Positions 19,121 through 27,883 of a stretch of DNA of 64,000 bases are shown piece after piece (within the stretch, counting starts at the first letter, position 1; every line of letters starts with the position of its first letter). Source of the DNA: Corynebacterium incognita. Its GTDB lineage: Bacteria; Actinomycetota; Actinomycetes; Mycobacteriales; Mycobacteriaceae. Position numbers and translations under genes: made by a program. Below the pieces are notes generated by a model, which was not told the origin of the DNA, made no database searches, and was given only the letters and a program-made list of their open reading frames with translations. The stretch spans positions 1,488,001 to 1,552,000 of the forward strand of contig NZ_CP059404.1 of assembly GCF_014217255.1 (NCBI RefSeq). The letters run 5' to 3'.

Positions 19121-19183
19121 AATGCGCAGCAGCGCCCATCGGTGTCGATCAGTTCTGGTCGCTTCCGATGGGCGTTGCGCATT
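19121..19183 (+). terminator. Long bulged hairpin behind the excisionase-like gene
   Basis: AATGCGC (19121-19127) plus AGCGCCCATCGG (19131-19142) pair with CCGATGGGCGTT and GCGCATT (19165-19183), leaving a 3-base bulge. The loop can form another 6-bp helix (CGATCA with TGGTCG). It begins 20 bases after the stop at 19100 and ends in ATTTC, so termination is likely. The size is more than a terminator needs. Confidence 0.55.
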
Positions 19184-19230
19184 TCAGGTGAGCAGCGCCG
19201 TGGAATTTTTGGGATCACCACCGTCCTCGG

Positions 19231-19236
19231 TATGAT
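19231..19236 (+). promoter_or_regulatory. Candidate -10 element (TATGAT) for the bS22 gene
   Basis: TATGAT lies in CGGTATGATGG, about 138 bases before the bS22 start. A weak TTTGGG sits 17 bp upstream as possible -35. It would give a leader of about 130 bases containing the palindrome at 19329-19340. Confidence 0.35.
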
Positions 19237-19328
19237 GGTCACCATTCGTGTCGGCTTGTGCGCGCAGCGTTGAAGTGCACCAACAGCTGCGCCCTTGGGG
19301 CGTTAGCTCCCACGTGCGCCGGCAGGTC

Positions 19329-19340
19329 TAGTACGTACTA
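19329..19340. repeat. Perfect 12-bp palindrome TAGTACGTACTA upstream of bS22
   Basis: The palindrome is perfect and is flanked by partly symmetric bases (GGT on the left, ACC on the right). It lies 33 bp before the ribosomal protein gene, in a position suited to an operator or a leader structure. Confidence 0.4.
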
Positions 19341-19373
19341 ACCTTTAAAAGCTCGAAAGCGAGGAAACCTACT

Positions 19374-19475
19374 ATGGGTTCTGTTATCAAGAAGCGCCGC
19401 AAGCGCATGTCCAAGAAGAAGCACCGCAAGATGCTGCGCCGCACCCGCGTGCAGCGTCGTAAGCTCGGCAAGTAA
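19374..19475 (+). CDS. Small ribosomal subunit protein bS22 (33 residues)
   Basis: The product is 33 residues, starting [20 protein letters not shown] and ending RRKLGK, with over half Lys or Arg. This is the AURKAIP1/COX24-domain protein described as an additional actinobacterial 30S subunit protein (bS22), almost invariant between genera. GAGGAAA precedes the ATG at good spacing. A strong hairpin terminator follows at 19490. It is a separate short transcription unit between the excisionase-like gene and the convergent serB gene. Confidence 0.93.
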   Translation: MGSVIKKRRKRMSKKKHRKMLRRTRVQRRKLGK

Positions 19476-19489
19476 GCCTCTTCGCCCTC

Positions 19490-19534
19490 CACCCCACCCG
19501 CTGGCCCCAGGTCAGCCGGTGGGGTGTTGTGTTT
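19490..19534 (+). terminator. Terminator between bS22 and the convergent serB gene
   Basis: CACCCCACCCGCTG (19490-19503) pairs with CAGCCGGTGGGGTG (19513-19526), a 14-bp stem with one mismatch, followed by TTGTGTTT. It overlaps the 3' end of serB on the other strand and may act on both. Confidence 0.7.
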
Positions 19535-20549
19535 GGCGGCGCCACCGCATCCAGGCCCGTGCGGACAACGCTGTGGTGACGAGCGTCGGTAGCCCATAGG
19601 TCCGCACAGCCTTGCGCACACTGCGATAGTCGCGCACCAGCCAGCCGCGCTGCGTCGCTAGCTTCTTCAATCGGCGGTCGGGGTTGATGGCCACCGCGGT
19701 ACCCACCATGGAGAGCATGGGGACGTCGTTCGCGGAGTCCGAGTACGCGGTGCACCTCTTAAGGTCCAGCTTCTCGACGGCCGCGAGCGCCGCCACCGCG
19801 TGCTTCTTGCCCGGGCCGTGCAGGATGTCGCCCACTAGGCGCCCGGTAAACCGGCCGTCTTCCACCTCCGCCACCGTACCGAGAGCCCCGGTGAAGCCGA
19901 AGCGCTTGGCCAACAGCTGCGCGATTTGTACCGGCGTGGCGGAGACCAGCCAGACCTGGTGTCCGGCGTCGAGGTGCATCTGCGCCAGCTCGCGTGTGCC
20001 GGGGTAGGCGCGGTGCTGCATCTGGGTGGCGACGATCTCCTCGCAGATGTCCACTAGTTCGTCCACGCGGCGGCCCTTGATGAACTCGAGCGCCTGCACG
20101 CGCCCCGCGGCCACGTCGGCAGCGTTCTCCGAGCCCGACAGCCGGTATTTCAGTTGCTTCCACGCGATGGGGAGGATCTCCCGCACGCGGAAGAAGCGGC
20201 GCTTGAATAGACCCATCGCGAACAACACGATGGACGAGCCCTGGATCAGCGTGTTGTCCACGTCGAAGAACGCGGCCGCGCCCACATCTTGGGGTACGTG
20301 CGGCTCCGGAGCGGTGATGCGGAAGCCGCCCGCGTTGTTGATGGCGCCGGAGACGGAGTCCACGCCGGAGCTGAAATCTTTGAGCTCCAGGCCGAACACC
20401 TCGGCCACGGCGGCCTCCGCGGCGGCCTCGCCGGCGGCGCGTTGGGCCTGCTCGTCCAGCGGGGGCAGCGCCGCCTTCTCGATGAAGTTGCGCAGGTTGC
20501 CCCGGGTCGTCGCCCAGTAGGCGAGGAACTCGTGCGGGGAGTCGGGCAT
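19512..20549 (-). CDS. serB: HAD-IB family phosphatase, SerB-like
   Basis: This 345-residue haloacid-dehalogenase phosphatase shows all four motifs: [12 protein letters not shown] (nucleophile Asp), [13 protein letters not shown], a lysine in [11 protein letters not shown], and [12 protein letters not shown]. It corresponds to Rv0505c (serB1), annotated as phosphoserine phosphatase. Proteins of this branch carry an extra N-terminal region and a C-terminal basic helix ([10 protein letters not shown]), so the natural substrate is not certain. The start is uncertain: ATG 20549 has no ribosome-binding site, and an upstream GTG in the same frame is possible, but longer extensions would run into the divergent glutaredoxin-like gene. 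Phosphoserine phosphatase is the best guess. Confidence 0.8.
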   Translation of the reverse strand: MPDSPHEFLAYWATTRGNLRNFIEKAALPPLDEQAQRAAGEAAAEAAVAEVFGLELKDFSSGVDSVSGAINNAGGFRITAPEPHVPQDVGAAAFFDVDNTLIQGSSIVLFAMGLFKRRFFRVREILPIAWKQLKYRLSGSENAADVAAGRVQALEFIKGRRVDELVDICEEIVATQMQHRAYPGTRELAQMHLDAGHQVWLVSATPVQIAQLLAKRFGFTGALGTVAEVEDGRFTGRLVGDILHGPGKKHAVAALAAVEKLDLKRCTAYSDSANDVPMLSMVGTAVAINPDRRLKKLATQRGWLVRDYRSVRKAVRTYGLPTLVTTALSARAWMRWRRQTQHPTG

Positions 20550-20658
20550 GCCGTCAGGTAGAGTCGCCACGGTTGAAGCGTGCAGCCTTCCTGGAATCGC
20601 TAGGGGTCGGGGTAACGTGTTCAATAGTAAACGTGTCACAGACAGGAGGCAGGACAGC

Positions 20659-20922
20659 GTGTCTGAACAATCGGCACAGGCGGCACCCGTGGTGGAGCTG
20701 ATGGTGCGCACCACGTGCGGATCGTGCGAGCGAGTGCGGGAGCAGATCCGGCCGGTGGTCGCGGCGGCGGGCGCCGAGTTTCAGGTGCGTAACGTGGACG
20801 AGGACGCGGAGCTGGCCATGGAATACGGGGACCGGGTTCCTGTTGTGGTGATCGACGGCGAAGAGTTCGCGTGCTGGGAAGTGGATAACGACGAGCTGGC
20901 TGCGGAGCTAGCCGTTTCGTAA
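20659..20922 (+). CDS. Glutaredoxin-like protein (CxxC, Rv0508-like)
   Basis: This 87-residue thioredoxin-fold protein has the redox motif TTCGSCERV (Cys20, Cys23) near the N-terminus. A cis-proline follows in [12 protein letters not shown], with an acidic C-terminus. It belongs to the short glutaredoxin-like group (DUF836) that in mycobacteria sits just before hemA. GTG 20659 is chosen because AGGAGG lies 9 bases upstream. It may be co-transcribed with hemA, although a possible -10 box (TATCCT, 20940-20945) lies between. The function is presumably thiol-disulfide exchange with an unknown partner. Confidence 0.83.
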   Translation: MSEQSAQAAPVVELMVRTTCGSCERVREQIRPVVAAAGAEFQVRNVDEDAELAMEYGDRVPVVVIDGEEFACWEVDNDELAAELAVS

Positions 20923-21012
20923 ATTGTCTGTGGACGGGCTATCCTTTTGGTTGATTTGCCATCGTTCGATCGGTGGAGCCACGCGTCCCAAATCGGAGGA
21001 AGTGTTTAATTC

Positions 21013-22368
21013 GTGAGTGTGCTTGTCGTAGGGATGTCCCACAGGTCGGCGCCGGTGGCGCTACTTGAGCGGCTGAGCATGGATGAAACCGTGCAGAACA
21101 CGACGTGCTTCAAGCTCGTGGACACGCCCTCGCTCTCCGAGGCCATGATTGTATCCACCTGCAATCGCCTCGAAGTCTACTCCGTGACTAATTCCTTCCA
21201 CTCCGGCGTGCGCGACGTTGTGGACGTACTGAGCGACGTGTCCGGCGTGGATAAAGACGAGCTGCGCGGCTACCTTTATGTCCGTTACGCAGATGCCGGC
21301 GCCGAGCACATGATGGTCGTGGCCTCCGGCCTGGATTCCATGGTCGTCGGTGAGCAACAGATCATCGGTCAAGTGCGCAGCTCCTACGACAAGGCCAGCC
21401 AGCAGGGGACCGTGGGCCCGCGCCTGCACGCCCTGGCGCAGGCGGCGCTGCACACCGGCAAGCGCGTCCATTCCGAGACCTCCATCGACGAGGCTGGCGG
21501 CTCCATGGTCACCTTCGCCATGGGCAAGGCCCTAGAACACATGGGGACCGACAGCCTGCAGGGCAAGACGGCCCTCGTGCTGGGCGCCGGCGCCATGGCG
21601 TCGCTCGCCGCCACGCACGCGGGCAAGCTGGGCGTGGACAAGCTCATCATCGCCAACCGCACCTTCGAGCGCGCCGAGCGCGTGGTGGAGCACTCCCTGG
21701 AGGCCGGGGTTCCTGCCGAGGCCGTCCCGTTCGAGGACCGCGCCGCGAAGCTCGCCGAGGTGGACATCGCTATCTCCGCCACCGGCGCAGACAACTTCAC
21801 CATCACCGCTGCCGATCTTCCCGCCAGCACGGCGCAGCGCCCCCTCACACTGGTGGATCTCTCCCTCCCGCGCGACATCGACGACGCCACCGCCGAGCGC
21901 GAGGGCGTCCACCTCGTCAACATTGAGCGCCTGCACAAGTCGTTGGAAGACCAGGAGGGCTCCGGCCATGCTGAGGCCCGCGCCATCGTCAACGAGGAGG
22001 TGCAGCGCTTCGCCTCTGAACAGCGTGTGCGCGATATCGTCCCCGCGGTTTCCGCGCTGCACAAGCGCGCCAACGATCTCGTCGACTGCGAGATGGGCCG
22101 CCTGCAGCACAAGGCGCCCGAGCTTTCCGGCGCCGAGGTCAAGGAGGTGCGCCACGCCCTCAAACGGGTCGTCGACAAGCTCCTCCACGAGCCAACGGTG
22201 CGCGCGAAGAAGCTCGCCGCGGATTCGCGTACGGTAAGCCATGAGACCGCCCTACAGGAGCTCTTTGGCCTGCAGCTGGAGGGCACTTCAGTCTCAGTAG
22301 ATGTTGAGCAGCTGCCCGAAGAAACAGACATGATCGCGATGAGCGCCACCGGAAAGGACTCCGAATAA
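21013..22368 (+). CDS. hemA: Glutamyl-tRNA reductase
   Basis: This is the first committed enzyme of C5-pathway tetrapyrrole synthesis, reducing glutamyl-tRNA to glutamate-1-semialdehyde with NADPH. The 451 residues include [15 protein letters not shown], the active-site Cys50 in [29 protein letters not shown], the NADPH fold [17 protein letters not shown] and a C-terminal dimerisation helix. The product is used by HemL, whose gene is at 44.8 kb. Start GTG 21013 follows homology; GGAGG lies 13 bases upstream, a long spacing also seen at hemB. A small hairpin precedes the start. hemC begins 2 bases after the stop. Heme-dependent control is expected, but no known operator was recognised. Confidence 0.96.
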   Translation: MSVLVVGMSHRSAPVALLERLSMDETVQNTTCFKLVDTPSLSEAMIVSTCNRLEVYSVTNSFHSGVRDVVDVLSDVSGVDKDELRGYLYVRYADAGAEHMMVVASGLDSMVVGEQQIIGQVRSSYDKASQQGTVGPRLHALAQAALHTGKRVHSETSIDEAGGSMVTFAMGKALEHMGTDSLQGKTALVLGAGAMASLAATHAGKLGVDKLIIANRTFERAERVVEHSLEAGVPAEAVPFEDRAAKLAEVDIAISATGADNFTITAADLPASTAQRPLTLVDLSLPRDIDDATAEREGVHLVNIERLHKSLEDQEGSGHAEARAIVNEEVQRFASEQRVRDIVPAVSALHKRANDLVDCEMGRLQHKAPELSGAEVKEVRHALKRVVDKLLHEPTVRAKKLAADSRTVSHETALQELFGLQLEGTSVSVDVEQLPEETDMIAMSATGKDSE

Positions 22369-22370
22369 CA

Positions 22371-23282
22371 GTGACTGCCCCGAACGAGACATTGAAACTT
22401 GGCACCCGCGGATCCGTCCTCGCGCGCACGCAGACCGGGCACGTGAAGTCGTGGCTGGAGGAGCAGGGCTATCCCGCCGAGTTGGAAATCGTGACCACCG
22501 CCGGTGACGTGAACATGGCGCCCGTGGAGCGCATCGGCGTTGGCGTGTTCACCCAGGCGCTGCGCGAGGCGCTGCAGGCCGGTCAGTGCCGGGTGGCGGT
22601 GCACTCGTTCAAGGACCTACCCACTGCGGCTGACGAGCGCTTCGAGCTCATCGTGCCGCAGCGCCAGGACTCCCGCGAGGCGCTGGTGGCCCGCGACGGC
22701 CTCACCCTGGCCGAGCTGCCCGAGGGCGCGCGCGTGGGTACCTCCGCGCCGCGCCGCATCTCGCAGCTCAAGGCCATGCGCCCCGATCTGGACATCCGTC
22801 CGCTGCGCGGCAACATTGATACCCGCATGGGCAAGGTGACCTCTGGCGAGCTCGACGCCGTCGTGTTGGCGTACGCCGGCCTGGTGCGCGCGGGAGAGGG
22901 CTACGCGGCGCGCGCCACGCAGGTCTTTGACCCGGAGGAGTTCATGCCGGCTCCCGCCCAGGGCGCGCTGGCTATCGAGGCTAATGTCGCGGACGCCGAC
23001 GCCGTGGCGGCCATCCGTTCCATCCGCGACGAGGTCGCCCAATCCGCGGCCGGCGCCGAGCGCCGCGTGCTGTCTCGCCTGGAGGCTGGTTGCACCGCCC
23101 CGGTGGCCGCCACCTCGGTGGTGGACGGCGATGAGCTGACGGTGCGCGGCGGCGTGTTCGCCCTCGACGGCTCCCGCCAGATCGTCAAGGAATCCACGGG
23201 CCCGCTTTCCGCTGCCCTCGCTATCGGCGACGCCGTGGCCGAGGCCCTGTTCGCCGCCGGCGCCACCGAGCTTCTGGGATAG
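22371..23282 (+). CDS. hemC: Hydroxymethylbilane synthase (porphobilinogen deaminase)
   Basis: This enzyme condenses four porphobilinogens to hydroxymethylbilane using a covalently bound dipyrromethane cofactor. The 303 residues show [16 protein letters not shown] at the N-terminus, [12 protein letters not shown], the substrate arginines in [15 protein letters not shown] and [10 protein letters not shown], and the cofactor-attachment Cys241 in [11 protein letters not shown]. The GTG start at 22371 lies 2 bases after hemA, so translation is coupled. The stop is followed by a 130-bp gap with its own -10 box before hemD. Confidence 0.96.
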   Translation: MTAPNETLKLGTRGSVLARTQTGHVKSWLEEQGYPAELEIVTTAGDVNMAPVERIGVGVFTQALREALQAGQCRVAVHSFKDLPTAADERFELIVPQRQDSREALVARDGLTLAELPEGARVGTSAPRRISQLKAMRPDLDIRPLRGNIDTRMGKVTSGELDAVVLAYAGLVRAGEGYAARATQVFDPEEFMPAPAQGALAIEANVADADAVAAIRSIRDEVAQSAAGAERRVLSRLEAGCTAPVAATSVVDGDELTVRGGVFALDGSRQIVKESTGPLSAALAIGDAVAEALFAAGATELLG

Positions 23283-23384
23283 GCAACGGGATTTTTTGTT
23301 TCCCTGACATTCTAATTTAAGGTGTAACTACCACACGAGATTTTTCTGACAATAATGTGGTCCCCCTTTAGGGGTCCACCGCCT

Positions 23385-23390
23385 TAGACT
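23385..23390 (+). promoter_or_regulatory. -10 element TAGACT upstream of hemD
   Basis: TAGACT ends 22 bases before the hemD ATG and is followed by a purine-rich GAAAAGAAC segment. It suggests that hemD-hemB can be transcribed separately from hemAC. A short hairpin (CCCCCTTTAGGGG) lies just upstream. Confidence 0.4.
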
Positions 23391-23412
23391 CTCCACATTA
23401 GAAAAGAACCTT

Positions 23413-25122
23413 ATGAGCAAAGCTGTGCCCGCACCTTCGACGCCGACTTCCGGGGAGGCCCCCGATTCGCAGCCGAAGGACATGCAGGGGAAAGTCGTCT
23501 TTGTCGGCGCCGGCCCGGGAAACCCTGACCTGTTGACGGTCCGGGCCCGGGAAGTTTTAGCTCACACCGCGATCTCTATTACGGATTCCGAGGTCCTGAT
23601 GGGGGTGCGCGATATCGTCGGTTCCGCGCTCCCGGTCCCGCAGGAGAAGCTCGAGGCCGCCGAGGCCGAATACGCCGAGATGTGCGCCCGCGCCAAGGAG
23701 CAGGGCGCCCGCCGCAAGCCGCCGCGCCCGGCGGCCCCCACCGCGGGCGACGTGCGCGCCGCCACCGAGGAACCCGTGGCACAGGTCTTGGCCGCCCTCG
23801 CGGAGGCCGAAGGCGAAGACGTCATCCGCCTCGTGGCCGGTAACCCGCTCAACCGCGAGTCCATTAAGGCGGAGATTTCCGCGGTGGCCGCCTCGGGCGT
23901 GGAATTCCAGGTCGTGCCGGGCATGTCCCTGCCGTCCACCGTCCCTTCCTTCGCGGGCCTGGCGTTGGGGTCTACCTACACCGAGGCGGACATCACCTCC
24001 GGCGAGGTCAACTGGGATCAGCTCGCCGTGGCCACCCAGCCCATCGTGCTGCAGGCCACCGCGGAGCACTTGGCGGTCATCGCGGAAGAGCTCGGCAGCC
24101 GCGGCATGCCTGCGGAGACCCCCGCGTACGTCACGGTGCACGGCACCACGCGCCTGCAGCGCACCCACGAGGCCACCCTGGGTACCCTGAGCAAGCTCGA
24201 CGCGGAGCTCCCCGGCCACTTGGTGGTCACCCTGGGCCGCAGTATCGACGATCGCTCCAAGTACTCCTGGTGGGAAAACCGGCCGCTGTACGGCTGGCGC
24301 GTGCTCGTGCCGCGCACCAAGGAACAGGCCGCGGCGATGTCCGCGCACCTGGCCGGCTACGGTGCCATCCCGCAGTCTGTGCCCACCATCTCGGTGGAGC
24401 CGCCGCGCAACCCGGCGCAGATGGACCGTGCCATCAAGGGCATCGTGGAGGGGCGCTACAAATGGGTCGTGTTCACCTCCACCAACGCGGTGCGGGCGGT
24501 GTGGGACAAGATCGCCGAGCTGGGCCTGGACGCCCGCGACTTCGCTGGCGTGCACTTGGCCGCCGTGGGCACCAAGACCGCCGACGCCATCCGGGAAAAG
24601 GGCATGATCCCGGAACTTTTGCCGGACGTGCGCAAGCAGAACGCCGCCGGCTTGGTGGAGGTCTTCCCCAACTATGTTGAGGACATCGACGCCGTCTCCC
24701 GCGTCCTGTTGCCGCGTGCCGACATCGCCACCGATGTCCTCGTGGACGGCCTGGAGGAGCTGGGCTGGGAGGTCGACGACGTCGTCGCTTATCGCACCGT
24801 GCGTGCCGCCCCGCCGTCAGCGGAGGTGCGCGACATGATCAAGACCGGCGGTTTCGACGCCGTGGCGTTCACGTCCGCGTCCACCGTCCGCAACCTCGTG
24901 GGCATCGCGGGCAAGCCGCACCAGCGCACCATCATCGCGTGCATCGGCCCCATGGCCAAGGCCGCCGCCGAGGAGATGGGCCTGCGCGTCGATGTTGTCC
25001 CCGAGCAGGCCGATGTACCATCGCTTATCGACGCCCTCGCGGCCCACGTCGCCGCCTTGCGTGCGGCCGGCAACCTCCCGGCTCCACGCAAGAAGCGCCG
25101 TAGCCGCAAGAAGACCGCCTAG
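23413..25122 (+). CDS. hemD: Fused uroporphyrinogen-III C-methyltransferase / uroporphyrinogen-III synthase
   Basis: This is a 569-residue two-domain fusion. The N-terminal part (about 25-270) is a tetrapyrrole methylase fold starting KVVFVGAGPGNPDLLTVRAREVL, with VIRLVAGNPLNRE and a linker insertion rich in Lys/Arg/Pro/Ala at about 85-115. The C-terminal part (about 290-545) is HemD, with WRVLVPRTKEQAAAMSAHL, VVFTSTNAVRAVW and AVAFTSASTVRNLVGIAG, which cyclises hydroxymethylbilane to uroporphyrinogen III. The protein ends in a basic tail (RKKRRSRKKTA). The fusion is standard in actinobacteria. Whether the methylase half still makes precorrin-2/siroheme precursors cannot be judged here, because its usual GDPF-type motif is replaced by GNPL. 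Confidence 0.93.
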   Translation: MSKAVPAPSTPTSGEAPDSQPKDMQGKVVFVGAGPGNPDLLTVRAREVLAHTAISITDSEVLMGVRDIVGSALPVPQEKLEAAEAEYAEMCARAKEQGARRKPPRPAAPTAGDVRAATEEPVAQVLAALAEAEGEDVIRLVAGNPLNRESIKAEISAVAASGVEFQVVPGMSLPSTVPSFAGLALGSTYTEADITSGEVNWDQLAVATQPIVLQATAEHLAVIAEELGSRGMPAETPAYVTVHGTTRLQRTHEATLGTLSKLDAELPGHLVVTLGRSIDDRSKYSWWENRPLYGWRVLVPRTKEQAAAMSAHLAGYGAIPQSVPTISVEPPRNPAQMDRAIKGIVEGRYKWVVFTSTNAVRAVWDKIAELGLDARDFAGVHLAAVGTKTADAIREKGMIPELLPDVRKQNAAGLVEVFPNYVEDIDAVSRVLLPRADIATDVLVDGLEELGWEVDDVVAYRTVRAAPPSAEVRDMIKTGGFDAVAFTSASTVRNLVGIAGKPHQRTIIACIGPMAKAAAEEMGLRVDVVPEQADVPSLIDALAAHVAALRAAGNLPAPRKKRRSRKKTA

Positions 25123-25150
25123 GCAAACTAACCAGGAGTGAATTAGAGCA

Positions 25151-26140
25151 GTGAGTACCTTCCCCCAGCGCCGCCCCCGTCGCCTCCGTCAGAATCCGGT
25201 GATGCGGGAGGTGGTGGCGGAAACTGCCCTGCGCCCGCAGGACTTCATTCTGCCCATGTTCATCGCCGACGGGCTCACTGAGCCCAACCCGATCACCTCC
25301 ATGCCGGGCGTGTACCAGCACACCGAGGACTCCCTGCTGCGCGCGGTGGAGGAAGCCGCCAACGAGGGCGTGCGCGTGGTCGATCTCTTCGGCGTGCCGC
25401 TGGACTCCGATAAGGACGCGACCGGCTCCGTCTCCCTCAAGGAGGACGGCATCTTGAACCGCGGGGTGGCGGCGGTGCGCCAGCGCTTCGGTGACGACGT
25501 GCTCGTCATGGTCGATACCTGCCTCGACGAGTTCACCGATCACGGGCACTGTGGCGTGGTGGATGACTCCGGCCACGTGCTTAACGACGAGACCCTCCCG
25601 CTGTACGAGCAGATGGCCGTGGCCCAGGCTCGCGCCGGCGCCCACATTGTCTCGCCCTCAGGCATGATGGACGGCCAGGTGGCCGCCATCCGCGCCGCGC
25701 TTGACGACGCCGGGTACACGGACGTCGCCATCATGGCGTACTCCGCCAAGTACGCCTCGGCGTTCTACGGGCCTTTCCGCGAGGCCGTGGGGTCCTCGCT
25801 GCAGGGCGATCGTCGCACCTACCAGCAGAATCCGGCGAACCTTCGCGAGTCCCTGTTGGAGGCGCAGTTGGATATCGAGGAGGGCGCGGACTTCGTCATG
25901 GTGAAGCCGGCCCTGCCGTACCTGGACGTGCTGTCCGCGATCGCGGAGTCCTCGCCGGTCCCGGTGGCCGCGTACCAGGTGTCCGGCGAGTACGCGATGA
26001 TCGCGGCGGCCGGCGCTAACGGCTGGGTGGATCAGGAGCGCGTGATGATGGAATCGCTGACCGCTATCAAGCGCGCGGGCGCGGATCAGATCCTCACGTA
26101 CTTCGCGGTGGACGCCGCGCGCCTGCTGAACCAGCGCTAG
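25151..26140 (+). CDS. hemB: Delta-aminolevulinic acid dehydratase (porphobilinogen synthase)
   Basis: This enzyme condenses two 5-aminolevulinates to porphobilinogen. The 329 residues carry both Schiff-base lysines: Lys200 in AYSAKYASAFYGPF and Lys252 in VMVKPALPYLD. The metal site reads DTCLDEFTDHGHCG. Compared with the three-Cys zinc type of E. coli (C-x-C...C) it keeps the first and third Cys but has Asp in the middle, a hybrid between zinc and magnesium types. GTG 25151 follows AGGAG at a long 13-base spacing. Two membrane protein genes follow closely. Confidence 0.96.
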   Translation: MSTFPQRRPRRLRQNPVMREVVAETALRPQDFILPMFIADGLTEPNPITSMPGVYQHTEDSLLRAVEEAANEGVRVVDLFGVPLDSDKDATGSVSLKEDGILNRGVAAVRQRFGDDVLVMVDTCLDEFTDHGHCGVVDDSGHVLNDETLPLYEQMAVAQARAGAHIVSPSGMMDGQVAAIRAALDDAGYTDVAIMAYSAKYASAFYGPFREAVGSSLQGDRRTYQQNPANLRESLLEAQLDIEEGADFVMVKPALPYLDVLSAIAESSPVPVAAYQVSGEYAMIAAAGANGWVDQERVMMESLTAIKRAGADQILTYFAVDAARLLNQR

Positions 26141-26160
26141 AGGATAGACTGGCCATACTC

Positions 26161-26790
26161 ATGACTACTCACACTCAATCTGCCTCGACATCTACCAAGC
26201 ACCAGCCGGAGTGGCCGGAAGCGGTGCGCTACATGCTCCTGCTCTGGGCTGGCGTGCTGGCGGGCGAGGTTCTGCACCAGATTCTCAGCACCACCATGTC
26301 GTTCATGGACATCGAGGTGCTCAAGGCGGCGGCTGCGAAGCAGGCCGAGGAGTCCGGTGGGCCCATGAACGACGCGCTGGCCACCATCGGCGCCACCGGT
26401 GGCATCATCGTCATGACGCTGCTGGCCTTCGCCATTCTGGGTCTGCTGGCGTGGATGCTTAACTGCCTGGCCCGCAAGACCAAGTGGGCCGGCAACGGGC
26501 GCCGCATGTGGTTCGCGTTCTCCATCTATTACGGCATCCGTGCGGGCCTGTTGTTTGCCGCCCAGGTGGGCGCCAGCGACGTCCCGGACGCGCTCTACCT
26601 CCTCGACGGTGCCCTCCAGATCCTCATCGGCGTCGCTGCCGTCATGGGCCTCATCTTCTCCATGAAGCAGGAGACCCTGGATTACACCGGCGAGATGGAG
26701 GAGATGCGCAAGCTCGAGGAAGAGATGCGCCAGAAGCAGCTGGAGAAGGAAGAGGCCGAGAAAGAAAAAGAAAAGGCTGACAAAAAATGA
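26161..26790 (+). CDS. Conserved membrane protein with charged C-terminal coiled coil
   Basis: This 209-residue protein has four predicted membrane helices: around 25-45, 80-100 (GIIVMTLLAFAILGLLAWML), 120-138 and 145-163. A long charged helix with heptad-like pattern follows (MEEMRKLEEEMRQKQLEKEEAEKE). The neighbourhood matches the Rv0513 region after hemB. The start at 26161 is 20 bases after hemB, and the stop overlaps the next gene by 4 bases (ATGA), indicating co-transcription with hemB. Function is unknown; a membrane anchor with a cytoplasmic coiled coil suggests assembly with another protein. Confidence 0.8.
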   Translation: MTTHTQSASTSTKHQPEWPEAVRYMLLLWAGVLAGEVLHQILSTTMSFMDIEVLKAAAAKQAEESGGPMNDALATIGATGGIIVMTLLAFAILGLLAWMLNCLARKTKWAGNGRRMWFAFSIYYGIRAGLLFAAQVGASDVPDALYLLDGALQILIGVAAVMGLIFSMKQETLDYTGEMEEMRKLEEEMRQKQLEKEEAEKEKEKADKK

Positions 26791-27329
26791 CCAGCATGTT
26801 CCCCGGGCACGGTCATCCGGATAAGCGCCGCGAGACCCCCGACGGCCGCCCCGGCCCGGTGGACTACAACCGTTCCTCCGCAGGCCGTGAGGCCTCCACG
26901 GCCGCCGGCGCGGCGTGGCCGCAGCAGTTGCAGTGGTCGTATTACCTGCTGCTCGCGGCGTCCGTGCTCATGGTGGTCAGCGCCTTGTTGGGCTTCTTCG
27001 CCCCTGAGGTCCCCGCTGAGACGAGGGGGAGTGCGGGCTGGGAATTCTTCACCCGCAACCGCCTGGTGGTGGCCGGGGTGAATGTGGTCGGCGCCGTCCT
27101 TATCGGGCTGTTCGCGCCGCAGCTCTCCCGTGGTCACCGTGCCTCCCGACGCGTGCTCGCGGCCGTGATTGCACTGGTCGCCTTCGTCAATATCGTGGCC
27201 GTTCTGCTGCGCGTGGGCGGGCTTACCCTCCTTCTCATCGTGGTGCTTGCCGCGCTGGCGGGCCTGTTTATGTACCGCCCAGCATCCAGTGCTTTTATCC
27301 GCGAGCACGACGAGATCTCCTGGCGCTAA
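26787..27329 (+). CDS. Conserved membrane protein
   Basis: This 180-residue protein has a hydrophilic N-terminal 50 residues (HPDKRRETPDGRPGPVDYN) and four membrane helices: YYLLLAASVLMVVSALLGFF, VVAGVNVVGAVLIGLFA, VLAAVIALVAFVNIVAVLL and LLLIVVLAALAGLFMY. It starts inside the stop of the preceding membrane protein gene, so the two are translated together and probably act together. I do not recognise a named family or function. Confidence 0.75.
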   Translation: MTSMFPGHGHPDKRRETPDGRPGPVDYNRSSAGREASTAAGAAWPQQLQWSYYLLLAASVLMVVSALLGFFAPEVPAETRGSAGWEFFTRNRLVVAGVNVVGAVLIGLFAPQLSRGHRASRRVLAAVIALVAFVNIVAVLLRVGGLTLLLIVVLAALAGLFMYRPASSAFIREHDEISWR

Positions 27330-27349
27330 AGCACCACCTGTAAAGCAAC

Positions 27350-27402
27350 CTTGACAGTCAAGCGTGCTTGACATATGATTCCGTATGTAAAGTTTGCTTG
27401 AC
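27350..27402 (+). promoter_or_regulatory. Near-consensus promoter with embedded inverted-repeat operator
   Basis: TTGACA (27351-27356) and TATGAT (27374-27379) are 17 bp apart, an almost perfect housekeeping promoter. The spacer consists of the inverted repeat GTCAAGC-GT-GCTTGAC (27357-27372). The half-site CTTGAC also occurs over the -35 box (27350-27355) and again downstream (27397-27402). The downstream genes encode a membrane protein and a Cro/CI-type HTH protein. I infer that the HTH protein binds these half-sites and represses its own operon. Confidence 0.75.
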
Positions 27403-27418
27403 TAAGGAAGGGGTCGTC

Positions 27419-27883
27419 ATGACTCTCGCACACAAGATTGCCGGACAGGTCGGGCGCCCGCGCCACGGTGGCGGCACCGCCGCGCTCGTGGCGGAGTCCA
27501 TCGGCATCGGGCTCGCGCTCTCCCTGACTATCACCGGTATCTCCTATTGGGTGTGCCAGCCCGATGAGGTCGCGCTCTTCGTCGGCGTGTTCCTCGCCTG
27601 CACCCTCCCTATGAGCATCATGGCCGGGTGGCTAGTGCTCGTGGATCGTGACACCATCGACGGCGCCACCCCCGAACCGGAGCTGTCCGTCGAATCCCAG
27701 TGGTACGACCAAGCGGTGAGTAGCACGTTCCACTTCATGTTGGTAGCGAGCGGCGCCGCGTGCATGATCTTTACCTGGGTCGACGTCCAGATCTCCGCGG
27801 CCACCGCCGCCATGATCGTGGCCGCCACCATGATGGTCGTCTTCGGTATTTGCTACCAAGTAGTGAAGCGCCGTGAAAAATAG
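27419..27883 (+). CDS. Small membrane protein co-transcribed with an HTH regulator
   Basis: This 154-residue protein has about four membrane helices: GIGLALSLTITGISYWV, EVALFVGVFLACTLPMSIMAGWLVLV, STFHFMLVASGAACMIFTWV and AAMIVAATMMVVFGICYQVV. A conserved-looking loop (EPELSVESQWYDQAV) lies between helices 2 and 3. The ATG at 27419 has AAGGAAGGGG upstream. The last 11 bases overlap the start of the HTH gene. Such membrane-protein/small Cro-type regulator pairs are widespread, and the regulator usually represses the pair. No biochemical function can be given. Confidence 0.75.
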   Translation: MTLAHKIAGQVGRPRHGGGTAALVAESIGIGLALSLTITGISYWVCQPDEVALFVGVFLACTLPMSIMAGWLVLVDRDTIDGATPEPELSVESQWYDQAVSSTFHFMLVASGAACMIFTWVDVQISAATAAMIVAATMMVVFGICYQVVKRREK

